The notes under the pieces are model-generated. The model did not search any database. It was given only the letters and a program-made list of their open reading frames with translations, and was not told the origin of the DNA. The position numbers were made by a program, and so were the translations under genes. This document shows, one piece after another, positions 27,490-36,816 of a DNA stretch of 64,000 bases; the stretch's first letter is position 1, and each line of letters opens with the position of its first letter. Origin of the DNA: Vibrio ziniensis (GTDB lineage: Bacteria > Pseudomonadota > Gammaproteobacteria > Enterobacterales > Vibrionaceae); the NCBI RefSeq assembly GCF_011064285.1, contig NZ_CP049331.1, positions 930,001 to 994,000 of the forward strand. The letters run 5' to 3'.

Positions 27490-28812
27490 ATGGGTAAACA
27501 GTTAATGGGCAAACAGGAAGTCAAAACGCGTTCTGGTGAACGCGTTGCTATTGTTGCAGGTCTTCGAACCCCTTTTGCGCGCCAGAGTACTGAATTCAGC
27601 CAAGTTCCAGCCGTTGATCTCGGGAAAATGGTGGTCAGTGAATTGCTCGCTCGCACTAATATCGAACCGACATTGATTGAACAGGTCGTGTTTGGACAAG
27701 TCGTTCAAATGCCTGCAGCACCGAATATCGCACGGGAAATTGTTCTCGGCACGGGAATGAACATTAATACGGACGCTTACAGTGTGACACGAGCTTGTGC
27801 AACCAGCTTTCAATCTGCGGTAAACGTCGCGGAAAGTATTATGGCAGGCACTATTGATATTGGTATTGCTGGTGGCGCCGATTCTTCTTCTGTTTTACCT
27901 ATTGGTGTTTCAAGGAAATTGGCAGCAAGTCTGTTGGCTCTAAGCAAAACAAAAACAATCGGTCAAAAACTCAAAGTTCTGAAGTCTCTGTCTTTGAAAG
28001 ATCTTATGCCTGTACCTCCTGCCGTTGCAGAATATTCTACAGGGCTTTCTATGGGGCAAACTGCCGAGCAAATGGCGAAAACTCATGGAATTTCACGTAC
28101 TGATCAAGATGCATTAGCTCATCGTTCACACACTCTCGCTTCTGCTGCTTGGAATGATGGCAAAATTCATGGCGAGGTTATGACAGCCTTTCCAGAACCT
28201 TATAAGAAGTGGATCGAACAGGATAACAACATTCGTCATGATTCGACGCTAGAAGGTTACGCAAAACTGCGTCCAGCTTTTGACCGTCAGTATGGCTCTG
28301 TAACCGCTGCGAACAGTACTCCTCTAACGGATGGTGCCGCTGCTATCATGTTGATGCGAGAAGGCAAGGCTAAAGAATTGGGGCTAGACATCATGGGATA
28401 TATTCGTTCCTATGCTTTTTCTGCAATTGCTGTTCAACAAGATATGCTGATGGGGCCATCCCATGCGACACCAATCGCTCTAGATCGAGCGGGTATTACA
28501 TTATCTGATTTGACCTTGATAGATATGCATGAAGCCTTTGCTGCTCAAACATTGGCGAATTTGAAGATGTTTGCCAGCGACAAGTTTGCTCAAGAGGTAT
28601 TGGGTCGTAGCCAAGCTATTGGTGAAGTGGATATGGATAAATTTAATGTACTTGGTGGTTCTATTGCTTATGGACACCCATTTGCGGCGACAGGTGCACG
28701 AATGATCACTCAAACACTTCGAGAGTTAAAACGCAGAGGTGGTGGTCTTGCGTTGAATACGGCATGTGCAGCGGGTGGATTGGGTGCAGCAATGATTTTG
28801 GAGGTTGAGTAA
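27490..28812 (+). CDS. fadI: FadI, 3-ketoacyl-CoA thiolase
   Basis: A 440-residue thiolase. The acyl-accepting Cys103 is in TRACATSF. The C-terminal [18 protein letters not shown] and [14 protein letters not shown] segments carry the catalytic His and second Cys. It cleaves 3-ketoacyl-CoA to acetyl-CoA and a shortened acyl-CoA as the alpha half of the FadIJ beta-oxidation pair. AAGG lies 7 bases before the ATG at 27490. The start region is tandemly duplicated (MGKQL then MGKQE), so initiation at 27505 would give the shorter N-terminus I recall in homologues. The stop overlaps fadJ by one base. Confidence 0.95.
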   Translation: MGKQLMGKQEVKTRSGERVAIVAGLRTPFARQSTEFSQVPAVDLGKMVVSELLARTNIEPTLIEQVVFGQVVQMPAAPNIAREIVLGTGMNINTDAYSVTRACATSFQSAVNVAESIMAGTIDIGIAGGADSSSVLPIGVSRKLAASLLALSKTKTIGQKLKVLKSLSLKDLMPVPPAVAEYSTGLSMGQTAEQMAKTHGISRTDQDALAHRSHTLASAAWNDGKIHGEVMTAFPEPYKKWIEQDNNIRHDSTLEGYAKLRPAFDRQYGSVTAANSTPLTDGAAAIMLMREGKAKELGLDIMGYIRSYAFSAIAVQQDMLMGPSHATPIALDRAGITLSDLTLIDMHEAFAAQTLANLKMFASDKFAQEVLGRSQAIGEVDMDKFNVLGGSIAYGHPFAATGARMITQTLRELKRRGGGLALNTACAAGGLGAAMILEVE

Positions 28813-30935
28813 TGAGTGAGTCAAAAGCGTTCCATCTAAAAATTGATGACGACAGTATTGCTTGGCTCGCCATCGACGTGCCTGGGGAGAAAATGAATAC
28901 TCTGCAGTCTGCATTTGCCTCAGAAATGCAAGAGGTGTTCGTTGAACTTACTCAGTCTAAAAGCCAAGTGAAAGGGCTGATTATTCATTCCCTTAAGCCA
29001 GATAACTTTATTGCAGGTGCTGATGTCCGAATGTTAGATTCATGTACTTCTGCAAAAGAAGCACAGGCGTTGGCTACCCAAGGACAACAGATGTTCCAGC
29101 AACTGTCGGACTTACCTTTTCCAGTTGTAGCAGCTATTCATGGACCTTGTTTGGGTGGCGGTTTAGAGCTTGCCTTAGCATGTGATTACCGCGTATGTAG
29201 TGATGATGACAAAACACGTTTAGGTTTGCCGGAAGTGATGCTCGGTTTGCTTCCTGGCTCTGGTGGTACTCAGCGTCTACCTCGATTGATTGGCTTATTA
29301 GCGTCATTGGATTTAATTCTAACTGGTAAACAGCTGCGTGCAGCCAAAGCGAAGGCTCTGGGTGTCGTTGATGCTTGCGTACCTAATAGTGTGCTACTGG
29401 ATGTGGCAAAGCGCTTTGTTAGTGATAAAAATAAAAAACGTAGCAAAGCTAAACTGACTACCAAAGAGATGCTTATTTCGCGAACCCAGCTAGGGCGAAA
29501 GTTTGTTTTCCAACAGGCATCTAAAAAGACAGAGCAAAAAACGCGTGGCAATTACCCAGCAGCAAAAGCAATTTTAGAAGTCATTCAATATGGCTTAGAA
29601 AAAGGGATGAAAGCCGGTCTTCAGTTAGAAGCGGAAAGATTTGGCGAATTAGTGATGACTTCTGAATCTAAAGCGTTACGTTCTATCTTTTTTGCAACCA
29701 CAGAAATGAAAAAGGAAAACGGCACTGATGCAGAGCCGAGAAAAGTCGAGCGAGTGGGTGTTTTAGGTGGTGGTTTGATGGGCGCAGGTATCAGTCATGT
29801 CAGCGCATCAAAAGCTAACGTTCCAGTACGCATCAAAGATGTCTCAAATGACGGAGTGCTCAATGCTCTGAAATACAATTATGGCTTGTTTGAGAAGCAG
29901 CGTAAGCGTCGCATTTTGACTAGTGCACAGGTTCAACATGAAATGATGAAACTGTCTGGTGGTACAGATTTTACTACGTTTAACCTAGCTGACGTTGTTA
30001 TTGAAGCAGTATTTGAAGATTTAGCATTAAAGCAATCGATGGTGTCAGACATTGAATCTCATGCTAAACCAACGACGATTTTTGCTACCAATACGTCATC
30101 ATTACCCATTCATCAGATCGCTGAAAGAGCGGCTCGCCCTGAAAATGTGGTGGGTTTACATTACTTCAGCCCGGTAGAAAAGATGCCATTGGTTGAGGTT
30201 ATTCCGCACGCGACCACTTCAGATGAAACCATATCAACTGTGGTGTCTCTGGCTCGTAAACAAGGTAAAACGCCAATTGTTGTCAAAGATAAAGCTGGTT
30301 TTTACGTTAACCGTATTCTAGCTCCGTATATGAATGAATCGGCACAAGTTCTTATGGCTGGCGTGCCGATAGAAGAGATTGATACTGCTCTCTTAAATGC
30401 GGGGTTTCCTGTTGGACCGATTACGCTATTGGATGAAGTCGGTATCGACATTGGCGCCAAAATTATGCCGATATTGGTTAAAGAGCTTGGCCCTCGTTTC
30501 CAAGGTCCTGATGTTTTCGATAAGTTACTTAACGACAATAGAAAAGGTCGTAAGTCTGGAAAAGGCTTCTATGTTTATAAAGGCAGCAAGAATAAAGAAG
30601 TCGATAAATCAGTGTATAAACTGCTGAATATAAAACCTGAATCTCATCTTAGTGAAAGCGACATTTCATTACGCTGCTTGTTGCCAATGCTCAATGAAGC
30701 TGTACGATGTTTGGATGAGGGTATCATCCATAATTCAAGAGATGGTGATATTGGAGCGATATTCGGTATCGGCTTTCCGCCATTTTTAGGTGGTCCTTTC
30801 CGCTACATGGATCATATTGGTCTTCCTAAGTTGGTGGAGATGATGAACCAACATGTAGAAAAATATGGTGACAGGTTTGCACCTTGTGACGGTTTGTTAA
30901 CTCGAGCGGGAATGGGTGAAACTTTTTATCCATAA
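28812..30935 (+). CDS. fadJ: FadJ, fatty-acid oxidation complex alpha subunit
   Basis: A 707-residue multifunctional enzyme. Residues about 10-200 form the enoyl-CoA hydratase domain ([10 protein letters not shown], then [17 protein letters not shown]). From about 315 comes the 3-hydroxyacyl-CoA dehydrogenase domain with its NAD loop [13 protein letters not shown]. The segment [31 protein letters not shown] is the dehydrogenase signature. It hydrates and oxidises enoyl-CoA and hands the product to FadI. The translation start overlaps the fadI stop (TAATG). Compared with FadB, the separate fadI-fadJ order and thiolase type support FadJ. Confidence 0.95.
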   Translation: MSESKAFHLKIDDDSIAWLAIDVPGEKMNTLQSAFASEMQEVFVELTQSKSQVKGLIIHSLKPDNFIAGADVRMLDSCTSAKEAQALATQGQQMFQQLSDLPFPVVAAIHGPCLGGGLELALACDYRVCSDDDKTRLGLPEVMLGLLPGSGGTQRLPRLIGLLASLDLILTGKQLRAAKAKALGVVDACVPNSVLLDVAKRFVSDKNKKRSKAKLTTKEMLISRTQLGRKFVFQQASKKTEQKTRGNYPAAKAILEVIQYGLEKGMKAGLQLEAERFGELVMTSESKALRSIFFATTEMKKENGTDAEPRKVERVGVLGGGLMGAGISHVSASKANVPVRIKDVSNDGVLNALKYNYGLFEKQRKRRILTSAQVQHEMMKLSGGTDFTTFNLADVVIEAVFEDLALKQSMVSDIESHAKPTTIFATNTSSLPIHQIAERAARPENVVGLHYFSPVEKMPLVEVIPHATTSDETISTVVSLARKQGKTPIVVKDKAGFYVNRILAPYMNESAQVLMAGVPIEEIDTALLNAGFPVGPITLLDEVGIDIGAKIMPILVKELGPRFQGPDVFDKLLNDNRKGRKSGKGFYVYKGSKNKEVDKSVYKLLNIKPESHLSESDISLRCLLPMLNEAVRCLDEGIIHNSRDGDIGAIFGIGFPPFLGGPFRYMDHIGLPKLVEMMNQHVEKYGDRFAPCDGLLTRAGMGETFYP

Positions 30936-30969
30936 GTTGTTTGAAAACACTATCAGTCAAGCAAAAATG

Positions 30970-30996
30970 AAAAGTGAGGTGAGAACCTCACTTTTT
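30970..30996 (+). terminator. Terminator after fadIJ
   Basis: AAAGTGAGGT and ACCTCACTTT form a near-perfect stem with a short loop, followed by T residues. Confidence 0.9.
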
Positions 30997-31080
30997 GCAT
31001 TGATGAGAATAAAAATAACTATGCTAGGATTGGTTTAGGCTCATATCTCTAACAAATTAAGCACTTAAGAAGGACTTATC

Positions 31081-31629
31081 ATGGATGCTCTCGAACTGCT
31101 ACTAAATCGTCGCTCTATGGCTAAACTGGAAGCTCCTGCTCCAGAAGGTAAAGCTTTGGAAAACATCATTCGTGCAGGTTTACGCGCACCGGATCACGCT
31201 AATTTAACACCTTGGCGCTTCGTTATTGCCCAGGGTAGTGGTCTTCATAAATTGTCTGACATTTTGGTTAAGGCTGCTATTGCTGATAATAACGACGAAG
31301 CCTCTGTTGCTAAGATGAAAAGCGCTCCTTTCAGGGCACCTATGGTGATCACAATTATCGCTAGAGTGACTCCTCATGAAAAAGTGCCAGCATTTGAACA
31401 GCATTTATCTGCGGGCTGCGCAGTGCAGGCAATGCAGATGGCAGCCGTAGCTCAAGGTTTTCAGGGTATTTGGCGTTCAGGTAACTTGATGTTCCATTCC
31501 GAAGTGAGAAATGCTTTTGGCTTAGAAGGTGACGATCAAGTGGTAGGCTTCCTTTATCTTGGTACTCCAGAAGGGACAACAATGAAAGTGCCAGAGCGTG
31601 AACTGAACAAGTTTGTTGAGTTTTTATAA
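31081..31629 (+). CDS. ydjA: YdjA-type NAD(P)H nitroreductase family flavoprotein
   Basis: A 182-residue minimal nitroreductase fold protein. The N-terminal NRRSMAKLEAPAPEGKALENIIRAGLRAPDHANLTPWRFVI matches the YdjA group, where Arg and Ser near residues 10-11 hold FMN phosphate. GVAVQAM-like and GFQGIWRSG segments close the FMN site. The natural substrate of YdjA proteins is not established. AAGGAC lies before the ATG. It is a single gene after fadIJ. Confidence 0.9.
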   Translation: MDALELLLNRRSMAKLEAPAPEGKALENIIRAGLRAPDHANLTPWRFVIAQGSGLHKLSDILVKAAIADNNDEASVAKMKSAPFRAPMVITIIARVTPHEKVPAFEQHLSAGCAVQAMQMAAVAQGFQGIWRSGNLMFHSEVRNAFGLEGDDQVVGFLYLGTPEGTTMKVPERELNKFVEFL

Positions 31630-31714
31630 GGTCTTAAAGTATTGGTTAGGCTCGATTAAAGGCGTAAGAAAAACACATTCGACATTAAGTCTCTTTTGGA
31701 TTAGAGGGTAAGGA

Positions 31715-32974
31715 ATGGCTTTAGGGTATCAGGGTGGTCGGCTCATCTATAAAGCATTGGCTGTAATTGGCATGGTTTGGTTGCTCTTCCTGCTAGCCAT
31801 TTTTTCCCAATACAGAGAGACCTCCAAAATGAGTGGCAATGTGGTTGAGCTGGGCAACAATATAATGTCTTTTCATAATTCACTTCACTTTAAATCCCCC
31901 TATCGAGTCACTCATGCGAACGATATGTCTCTTAATCTTCAGCTTATATATTCGTTACGAGTGCAATTAGAGGCTGATTATAGAGATTCTTGGCTTCAGC
32001 CAGATGTGACACACCTAATCTATGTGATTGATAAGTTTATTGAAAAGAGTCAACTGTTTTTAAGTAAAGACTTAGATATTTTGAATATGGTTGAGCAACT
32101 GAGATCTTTTCGCGCTGAGTATGAAAATAAACCAGAAATCAGACGCTATTACATAGAGTTAGGGGCATATCTGTTTGAGTCTTTATTTACAGAAGGAGAG
32201 CAAAGTCCCGAAGTTTACCGCTCGTTAGATCGAATCATGGTAGCTTCGCAATCAATCTCCTTGGATGATAGACAGCATTTGCAACTAACTTTAGCTAAAG
32301 TTGCCAAGCTATTGAACCAATACGCAGAAAGCGGAAACTTAGTTGATCGCTTGTTACAGCATGAAATTTATCATGAGCTACACACACTAGAACATAAGTA
32401 TTATGAACTGTTTGGTTTAATAAATCTGTTGATGTTTATTTTGGGGGGAGCGTTATTTGTTTGTGTGGTTAGTGCTACGCTGATTGACCAAAGTCGTTGT
32501 AGGCGAATGCTTCAATCTCTTGATATTGAGGAAGAACAAGAAGCCATCACTGACCAAATTTCAACGCAAAAAAAAGTGAGAAGCGAGGTTATGGTTGGTA
32601 GCGATCATTTACCCATAGCTAAGTTACCCGTTGAATCTAAGATAGATATCCCGCAAATGTTAAGTTCACTTAATGACGATAAAGAATCGGTAAAAATGTT
32701 GCTGCGTGTGTTTATTGAAGATCACAATAAAGATTGTGAAAAACTGATGGAGCAACTGAGTTCCGATTTGGGTGCCGCCATGAGAACTGCGCATAGCTTA
32801 AAAGGTGTAGCAGGAACGATCGGTGCAAATGAGTTAAAAATCATAGCAATAGAAATTGAAGCTAAGTTGAAGAAAGAACAAGTCCCCACAGACGCGGAAA
32901 TTACAAATTTGGAGAAATGTCTCGATGAAACCGTTAAAAGTGCTCAGTTCTGGTTGGATAAGGCCTCTTTTTGA
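31715..32974 (+). CDS. Membrane-bound HPt-domain protein lacking a kinase
   Basis: A 419-residue protein with two membrane helices (about 14-33 and 238-260) enclosing a helical periplasmic domain of about 200 residues. A cytoplasmic linker and a C-terminal HPt domain (about 325-415) follow, with the likely phospho-histidine His360 in AHSLKGVAGTIGA. No kinase, ATPase or receiver domain is present. HPt domains relay phosphate between receivers, so this protein would need outside partners. GAGGG is 6 bases before the ATG. It stands alone between a nitroreductase and asd. Role unknown; a sensor-coupled phosphate shuttle or sink is one inference. Confidence 0.85.
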   Translation: MALGYQGGRLIYKALAVIGMVWLLFLLAIFSQYRETSKMSGNVVELGNNIMSFHNSLHFKSPYRVTHANDMSLNLQLIYSLRVQLEADYRDSWLQPDVTHLIYVIDKFIEKSQLFLSKDLDILNMVEQLRSFRAEYENKPEIRRYYIELGAYLFESLFTEGEQSPEVYRSLDRIMVASQSISLDDRQHLQLTLAKVAKLLNQYAESGNLVDRLLQHEIYHELHTLEHKYYELFGLINLLMFILGGALFVCVVSATLIDQSRCRRMLQSLDIEEEQEAITDQISTQKKVRSEVMVGSDHLPIAKLPVESKIDIPQMLSSLNDDKESVKMLLRVFIEDHNKDCEKLMEQLSSDLGAAMRTAHSLKGVAGTIGANELKIIAIEIEAKLKKEQVPTDAEITNLEKCLDETVKSAQFWLDKASF

Positions 32975-33525
32975 GGATTCATTTTAGTTTGTTGCACTTA
33001 GTTTGCTTAATGAGGGTTTCTTTTACTTCTTCTGTGTAAGATTTTGCTGATTTTAGGTAACTAGCGTTATGTTTATTTGTTGTTTATAGAGATATTTATC
33101 TCAACGCTGATAATATTTTAGTTTCTTAATCTCCCTGCAATTGTTTGTGAAGCACATTTAACCATTGATGGTATTGTTGTTATTTTAATTTATTGATTTT
33201 AAGTATGTTTTTTTGATTTGTTTTTAAACTTGTTCGTAACCAATGATTTGTAATTAGTGACGTTTTTTAATCTAATTAAAAGTTTAATCGACAAATAATC
33301 TGAATATGAAGAATATTTTGTTACTAATTTGGCTTTTAAAGCCAAAAATTTATGTTAAGTTAAACAACTTATAAGATTTAATGTTGAAAATGAGGCTGAC
33401 TTAGTCGTGCTTCTTTTCATAAATCAACAATACAATCATTTTTATAAGAAACGCTTGAGATTTTTGTCTGAACCACTTATAGATGGTGGATTGTTTTTAT
33501 CAAGAACACACGGAGAATTAGTGCG
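32975..33525. other. AT-rich gap upstream of asd
   Basis: No gene is seen in 551 very AT-rich bases. A near-perfect palindrome (TTTGGCTTT and AAAGCCAAA, 33329-33346) is the only marked structure; it has no T-run and is not a clear terminator. No lysine riboswitch pattern was recognised. Confidence 0.5.
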
Positions 33526-34641
33526 ATGAGAGTAGGTTTAGTGGGTTGGCGTGGCATGGTTGGTTCGGTACTCATGCAGCGTATGGTTGAAGAAGGTGAT
33601 TTTAATCTAATTGAACCCGTATTCTACAGTACCTCACAAATTGGTGTTCCTGCGCCAAATTTAGGTAAAGATGCAGGAATGCTTCAAGATGCTTTCGATA
33701 TTGATAGTCTTAAAAAACTTGACGCAATTATTACGTGTCAAGGTGGTAGCTATACCGAGAAGGTATATCCTGCACTCCGTCAGGCTGGCTGGAAGGGTTA
33801 TTGGATCGATGCAGCATCAACTCTACGTATGACTTCAGATGCTATCATTACGCTTGATCCTGTGAACTTGAAGCAAATTCAACACGGTATTCACGCTGGT
33901 ACCAATACATTTGTTGGTGGCAACTGTACTGTAAGTTTGATGTTAATGGGTCTTGGTGGTCTATTTGAAAAAGGTCTAGTCGAATGGACGAGCGCGATGA
34001 CTTACCAAGCTGCATCTGGTGCTGGTGCGCAAAATATGCGTGAACTAATTTCTCAAATGGGTGTTATTAATGATTCAGTAAGTTCTGAACTAGCAAACCC
34101 TTCTAGCTCTATTCTTGATATCGATAAGAAAGTTGCTGAGACTATGCGCTCGGCATCATTCCCGACGGATCAGTTTGGTGTTCCGCTTGCGGGTTCTTTG
34201 ATCCCATGGATCGATGTGAAGCGTGACAATGGTCAAAGTAAAGAAGAATGGAAAGCGGGCGTAGAAGCTAACAAGATTCTAGGTACTCAAGACTCACCGG
34301 TGTTAATTGATGGAACTTGTGTTCGAATTGGTGCAATGCGTTGTCACTCTCAAGCGCTAACTATCAAGTTAAAACAAAGTGTGCCTATGGATGAGATTGA
34401 GGAAATTATCGCTTCTCACAACGAGTGGGTAAAAGTAATTCCAAACGAGCGTGATATCACGGCTAAAGAACTCTCACCTGCTAAAGTAACGGGTACTATG
34501 TCTATTCCTGTTGGTCGTCTGCGTAAGATGGCGATGGGCGATGACTTCCTGAACGCATTCACAGTTGGTGACCAATTACTTTGGGGTGCCGCTGAGCCGT
34601 TACGTCGTACACTGCGTATTATTCTTTCTGAAAAACAATAA
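33526..34641 (+). CDS. asd: Asd, aspartate-semialdehyde dehydrogenase
   Basis: A 371-residue enzyme of the Gram-negative Asd type. The NADP loop is [18 protein letters not shown] at the N-terminus. The catalytic Cys lies in [13 protein letters not shown] near residue 134, and the substrate region is near [13 protein letters not shown]. It reduces aspartyl phosphate to aspartate semialdehyde, the branch point to diaminopimelate, lysine, threonine and methionine. CGGAGAA before the ATG supports the start. It is a single gene with its own terminator. Confidence 0.97.
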   Translation: MRVGLVGWRGMVGSVLMQRMVEEGDFNLIEPVFYSTSQIGVPAPNLGKDAGMLQDAFDIDSLKKLDAIITCQGGSYTEKVYPALRQAGWKGYWIDAASTLRMTSDAIITLDPVNLKQIQHGIHAGTNTFVGGNCTVSLMLMGLGGLFEKGLVEWTSAMTYQAASGAGAQNMRELISQMGVINDSVSSELANPSSSILDIDKKVAETMRSASFPTDQFGVPLAGSLIPWIDVKRDNGQSKEEWKAGVEANKILGTQDSPVLIDGTCVRIGAMRCHSQALTIKLKQSVPMDEIEEIIASHNEWVKVIPNERDITAKELSPAKVTGTMSIPVGRLRKMAMGDDFLNAFTVGDQLLWGAAEPLRRTLRIILSEKQ

Positions 34642-34656
34642 TATTCTCAATTAATT

Positions 34657-34679
34657 AAAGCGCCTAAGGGCGCTTTTTT
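34657..34679 (+). terminator. Terminator after asd
   Basis: AAAGCGCC and GGCGCTTT pair with a 5-base loop, followed by a T run. Confidence 0.92.
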
Positions 34680-35160
34680 GTGTCATTTGTGTACTGAGTT
34701 ATGAATACGATTTGGTGAAAAAGCTGTTTAAGGACGTTTCTTACAGTTTTAGCCGTTATGGCTTCTTTATAAAGCCTATTATGATTGCTACAATCGGCGT
34801 CAATTTTTACTAAATTAGTAATGTTTTTTGAACTAACTTACTGATTTGCATGTTGTGTGTGTATTGAAACTTTAGATTTAAGTGACATCTATTCAATTTA
34901 TTTACGTAGAGACAAAATAAGTGCTACCAGATAAATTGAATGAACATTTACATGGTGAATCATAATAAGTACTATTCATTACCTATTATTGTCCAATGCT
35001 ATTAGCTATTGGATGAAAAGCTATGAGTAGGCAATTGTGCTACCTCTTATGGTGGTCAGTTTGTCTGATATTGTTATTATTTGGTCGGTGTTTCTAGAAA
35101 CCCACCGAACAATCGTTATGTATAAGTTTCATTCGAAAATGAAATAGTAGGAACATTAAC
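34680..35160. other. Leader region of the wza operon
   Basis: 481 AT-rich bases without a gene. A hairpin TCGGTG/CACCGA with an inner TTTCTAGAAA palindrome lies at 35085-35108, about 50 bases before the wza start. It has no U-tract; a control role is possible but unproven. No JUMPstart/ops element (GGCGGTAG) is seen on the plus strand. Confidence 0.4.
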
Positions 35161-36315
35161 GTGTCAAAAAGTTATATTTCGTTATTTGCCATTACTTCAC
35201 TTTTATTGACAGGCTGTACTGTCCCTGGATCTCATCTACCAACGGGTGATAAGAATGTCACCGTTGAAGAATCAGATGATCAAGAAACGGTTGCTTCAAA
35301 AGTTAATGTGTATCCACTCACTCCTTCTGTTTTGCGCAATATTAAAGACAAATCGCTCAGTTTTACTACGCAAGCTAACAGTGAGTTACAAAAGGAAGTG
35401 TCTGAGTATGAATACTATATTGGTCCTGGTGATGTATTGAACATTACTGTATGGGATCACCCTGAGCTGACTATACCAGCGGGTTCATATCGTAGCTCAA
35501 CAGAATCGGGCAATTGGGTTCATTCTGACGGCACTATCTTTTATCCATATATTGGTGAAGTAAAGGTTGCAGGTAAGACCGTAACGGAAATTCGCCTAAT
35601 GATTGCCAATAAGCTGACAAAATACATTGAATCACCACAAGTTGATGTAAATGTGGCTGCTTTTCGATCTCAGAAATCTTATATAACAGGTGAAGTCCGT
35701 AACCCTGGCCAACAAGTAATCTCAAATATTCCGTTAACATTATTAGATGCGGTTAACCGAGCTGGTGGTATTACTTCTGACGCGGATTGGAGACGTGTAA
35801 CTTTAACTCGCAATGGTACCGAAGAGCAGATTTCTCTTTTTGCATTAATTCAGAAAGGAGACCTGACTCAAAACCGTTTGCTCAACGATGGTGACATTGT
35901 CCATGTTCCTCGTAATGATGGGCAAAAAGTGTTTGTCATGGGCGATGTTAAGCAACCTCAGATGCTAAAAATTGATCGTACCGGTATGAGTTTGACCGAG
36001 GCGCTAAGCCAAGTCGGCGGAATTAACGAATATTCAGCTGATGCTACTGGTGTTTTTGTTATTCGCAGTGCAAAAGATGATGTTCAGCCTAATGCTGAAG
36101 AGGAAGCGGTATTAGCCAATATTTATCAACTGAATATTAAGGATGCTACTGCTTTGGTGGTTGGAACTGAGTTTGAACTTGAGCCATTCGATGTTGTTTA
36201 TGTAACGACAACGCCTATCGGGCGCTGGAATCGTCTAGTTCTCCAATTGATGCCTACCATTTCTGGTTTCAATGAACTAACCGAAGGTGCACTAAGAGTC
36301 AAAAACTGGCCTTAG
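35161..36315 (+). CDS. wza: Wza-type outer-membrane polysaccharide export lipoprotein
   Basis: A 384-residue protein starting at GTG, with TAGGAAC 7 bases upstream. The signal peptide ends in a lipobox (LLLTGC, Cys19). The polysaccharide export domain follows (EYYIGPGDVLNITVWDHPELTIPAG, about 85-110), then SLBB repeats (SYITGEVRNPGQQVI and VFVMGDVKQPQMLKI). The C-terminus (RWNRLVLQLMPTISGF) fits the amphipathic pore helix of Wza. It forms the octameric exit channel for capsular polysaccharide. wzb and wzc follow, so it corresponds to GfcE of group 4 capsule loci. Confidence 0.94.
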   Translation: MSKSYISLFAITSLLLTGCTVPGSHLPTGDKNVTVEESDDQETVASKVNVYPLTPSVLRNIKDKSLSFTTQANSELQKEVSEYEYYIGPGDVLNITVWDHPELTIPAGSYRSSTESGNWVHSDGTIFYPYIGEVKVAGKTVTEIRLMIANKLTKYIESPQVDVNVAAFRSQKSYITGEVRNPGQQVISNIPLTLLDAVNRAGGITSDADWRRVTLTRNGTEEQISLFALIQKGDLTQNRLLNDGDIVHVPRNDGQKVFVMGDVKQPQMLKIDRTGMSLTEALSQVGGINEYSADATGVFVIRSAKDDVQPNAEEEAVLANIYQLNIKDATALVVGTEFELEPFDVVYVTTTPIGRWNRLVLQLMPTISGFNELTEGALRVKNWP

Positions 36316-36342
36316 AAATAAATAGAATTCAGAGAATAGATT

Positions 36343-36783
36343 ATGTTTTCCAAAATATTAGTAGTTTGCGTCGGTAACATTTGCCGTTCACCTACAGGTG
36401 AATACATATTAAAGCAACATTTACCTAATAAAGTGGTTGACTCGGCAGGTATAGCTTCTAAGAACAGTGGTTTAGTGGGCAAATCCGCTGACGCGACAGC
36501 AATTAAGATTGCCGCTGAACATGGTGTTGATATCAGTATGCACCAAGCAAGACAACTGACACCTGAACTCTGTAGCCAATATGATCTCATTCTAGTAATG
36601 GAAAAGGGTCACATCAATGCGGTAAGTGAAATTGCTCCAGAAGCTCGCGGTAAGACAATGTTGTTTGGTCAATGGATTAATCAACGAGATATTCCAGATC
36701 CATATCGACAAAGTGAAGAAGCCTTTGTCCATGTTTATGAATTAATTGAACAAGCTGCCCAAAAATGGGCAAGTAAATTATAG
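36343..36783 (+). CDS. wzb: Wzb/Etp-type protein tyrosine phosphatase
   Basis: A 146-residue LMW-PTP with P-loop CVGNICRSP (Cys about residue 8) and general-acid loop RDIPDPYRQ. In capsule systems it dephosphorylates the tyrosine tail of the adjacent Wzc kinase; cycling of that state is needed for export. Position between wza and wzc makes this role very likely. It shares fold and P-loop with the phosphatase at 22023 but belongs to the Wzb branch by context. Confidence 0.94.
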   Translation: MFSKILVVCVGNICRSPTGEYILKQHLPNKVVDSAGIASKNSGLVGKSADATAIKIAAEHGVDISMHQARQLTPELCSQYDLILVMEKGHINAVSEIAPEARGKTMLFGQWINQRDIPDPYRQSEEAFVHVYELIEQAAQKWASKL

Positions 36784-36816
36784 TTAAGGGTTTAGCCTTC
36801 GGGCCAAAAAACAATA

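Noticed and set aside
32975..33525. Possible lysine riboswitch upstream of asd
   Set aside because: The gap is long and asd is in the lysine pathway, but no multi-helix junction pattern or conserved lysine-element core was visible; only one short palindrome.
34680..35160. JUMPstart/ops element before the wza operon
   Set aside because: GGCGGTAG is absent on the plus strand; only GAGGTAGC-like bases on the opposite strand, in the wrong orientation.
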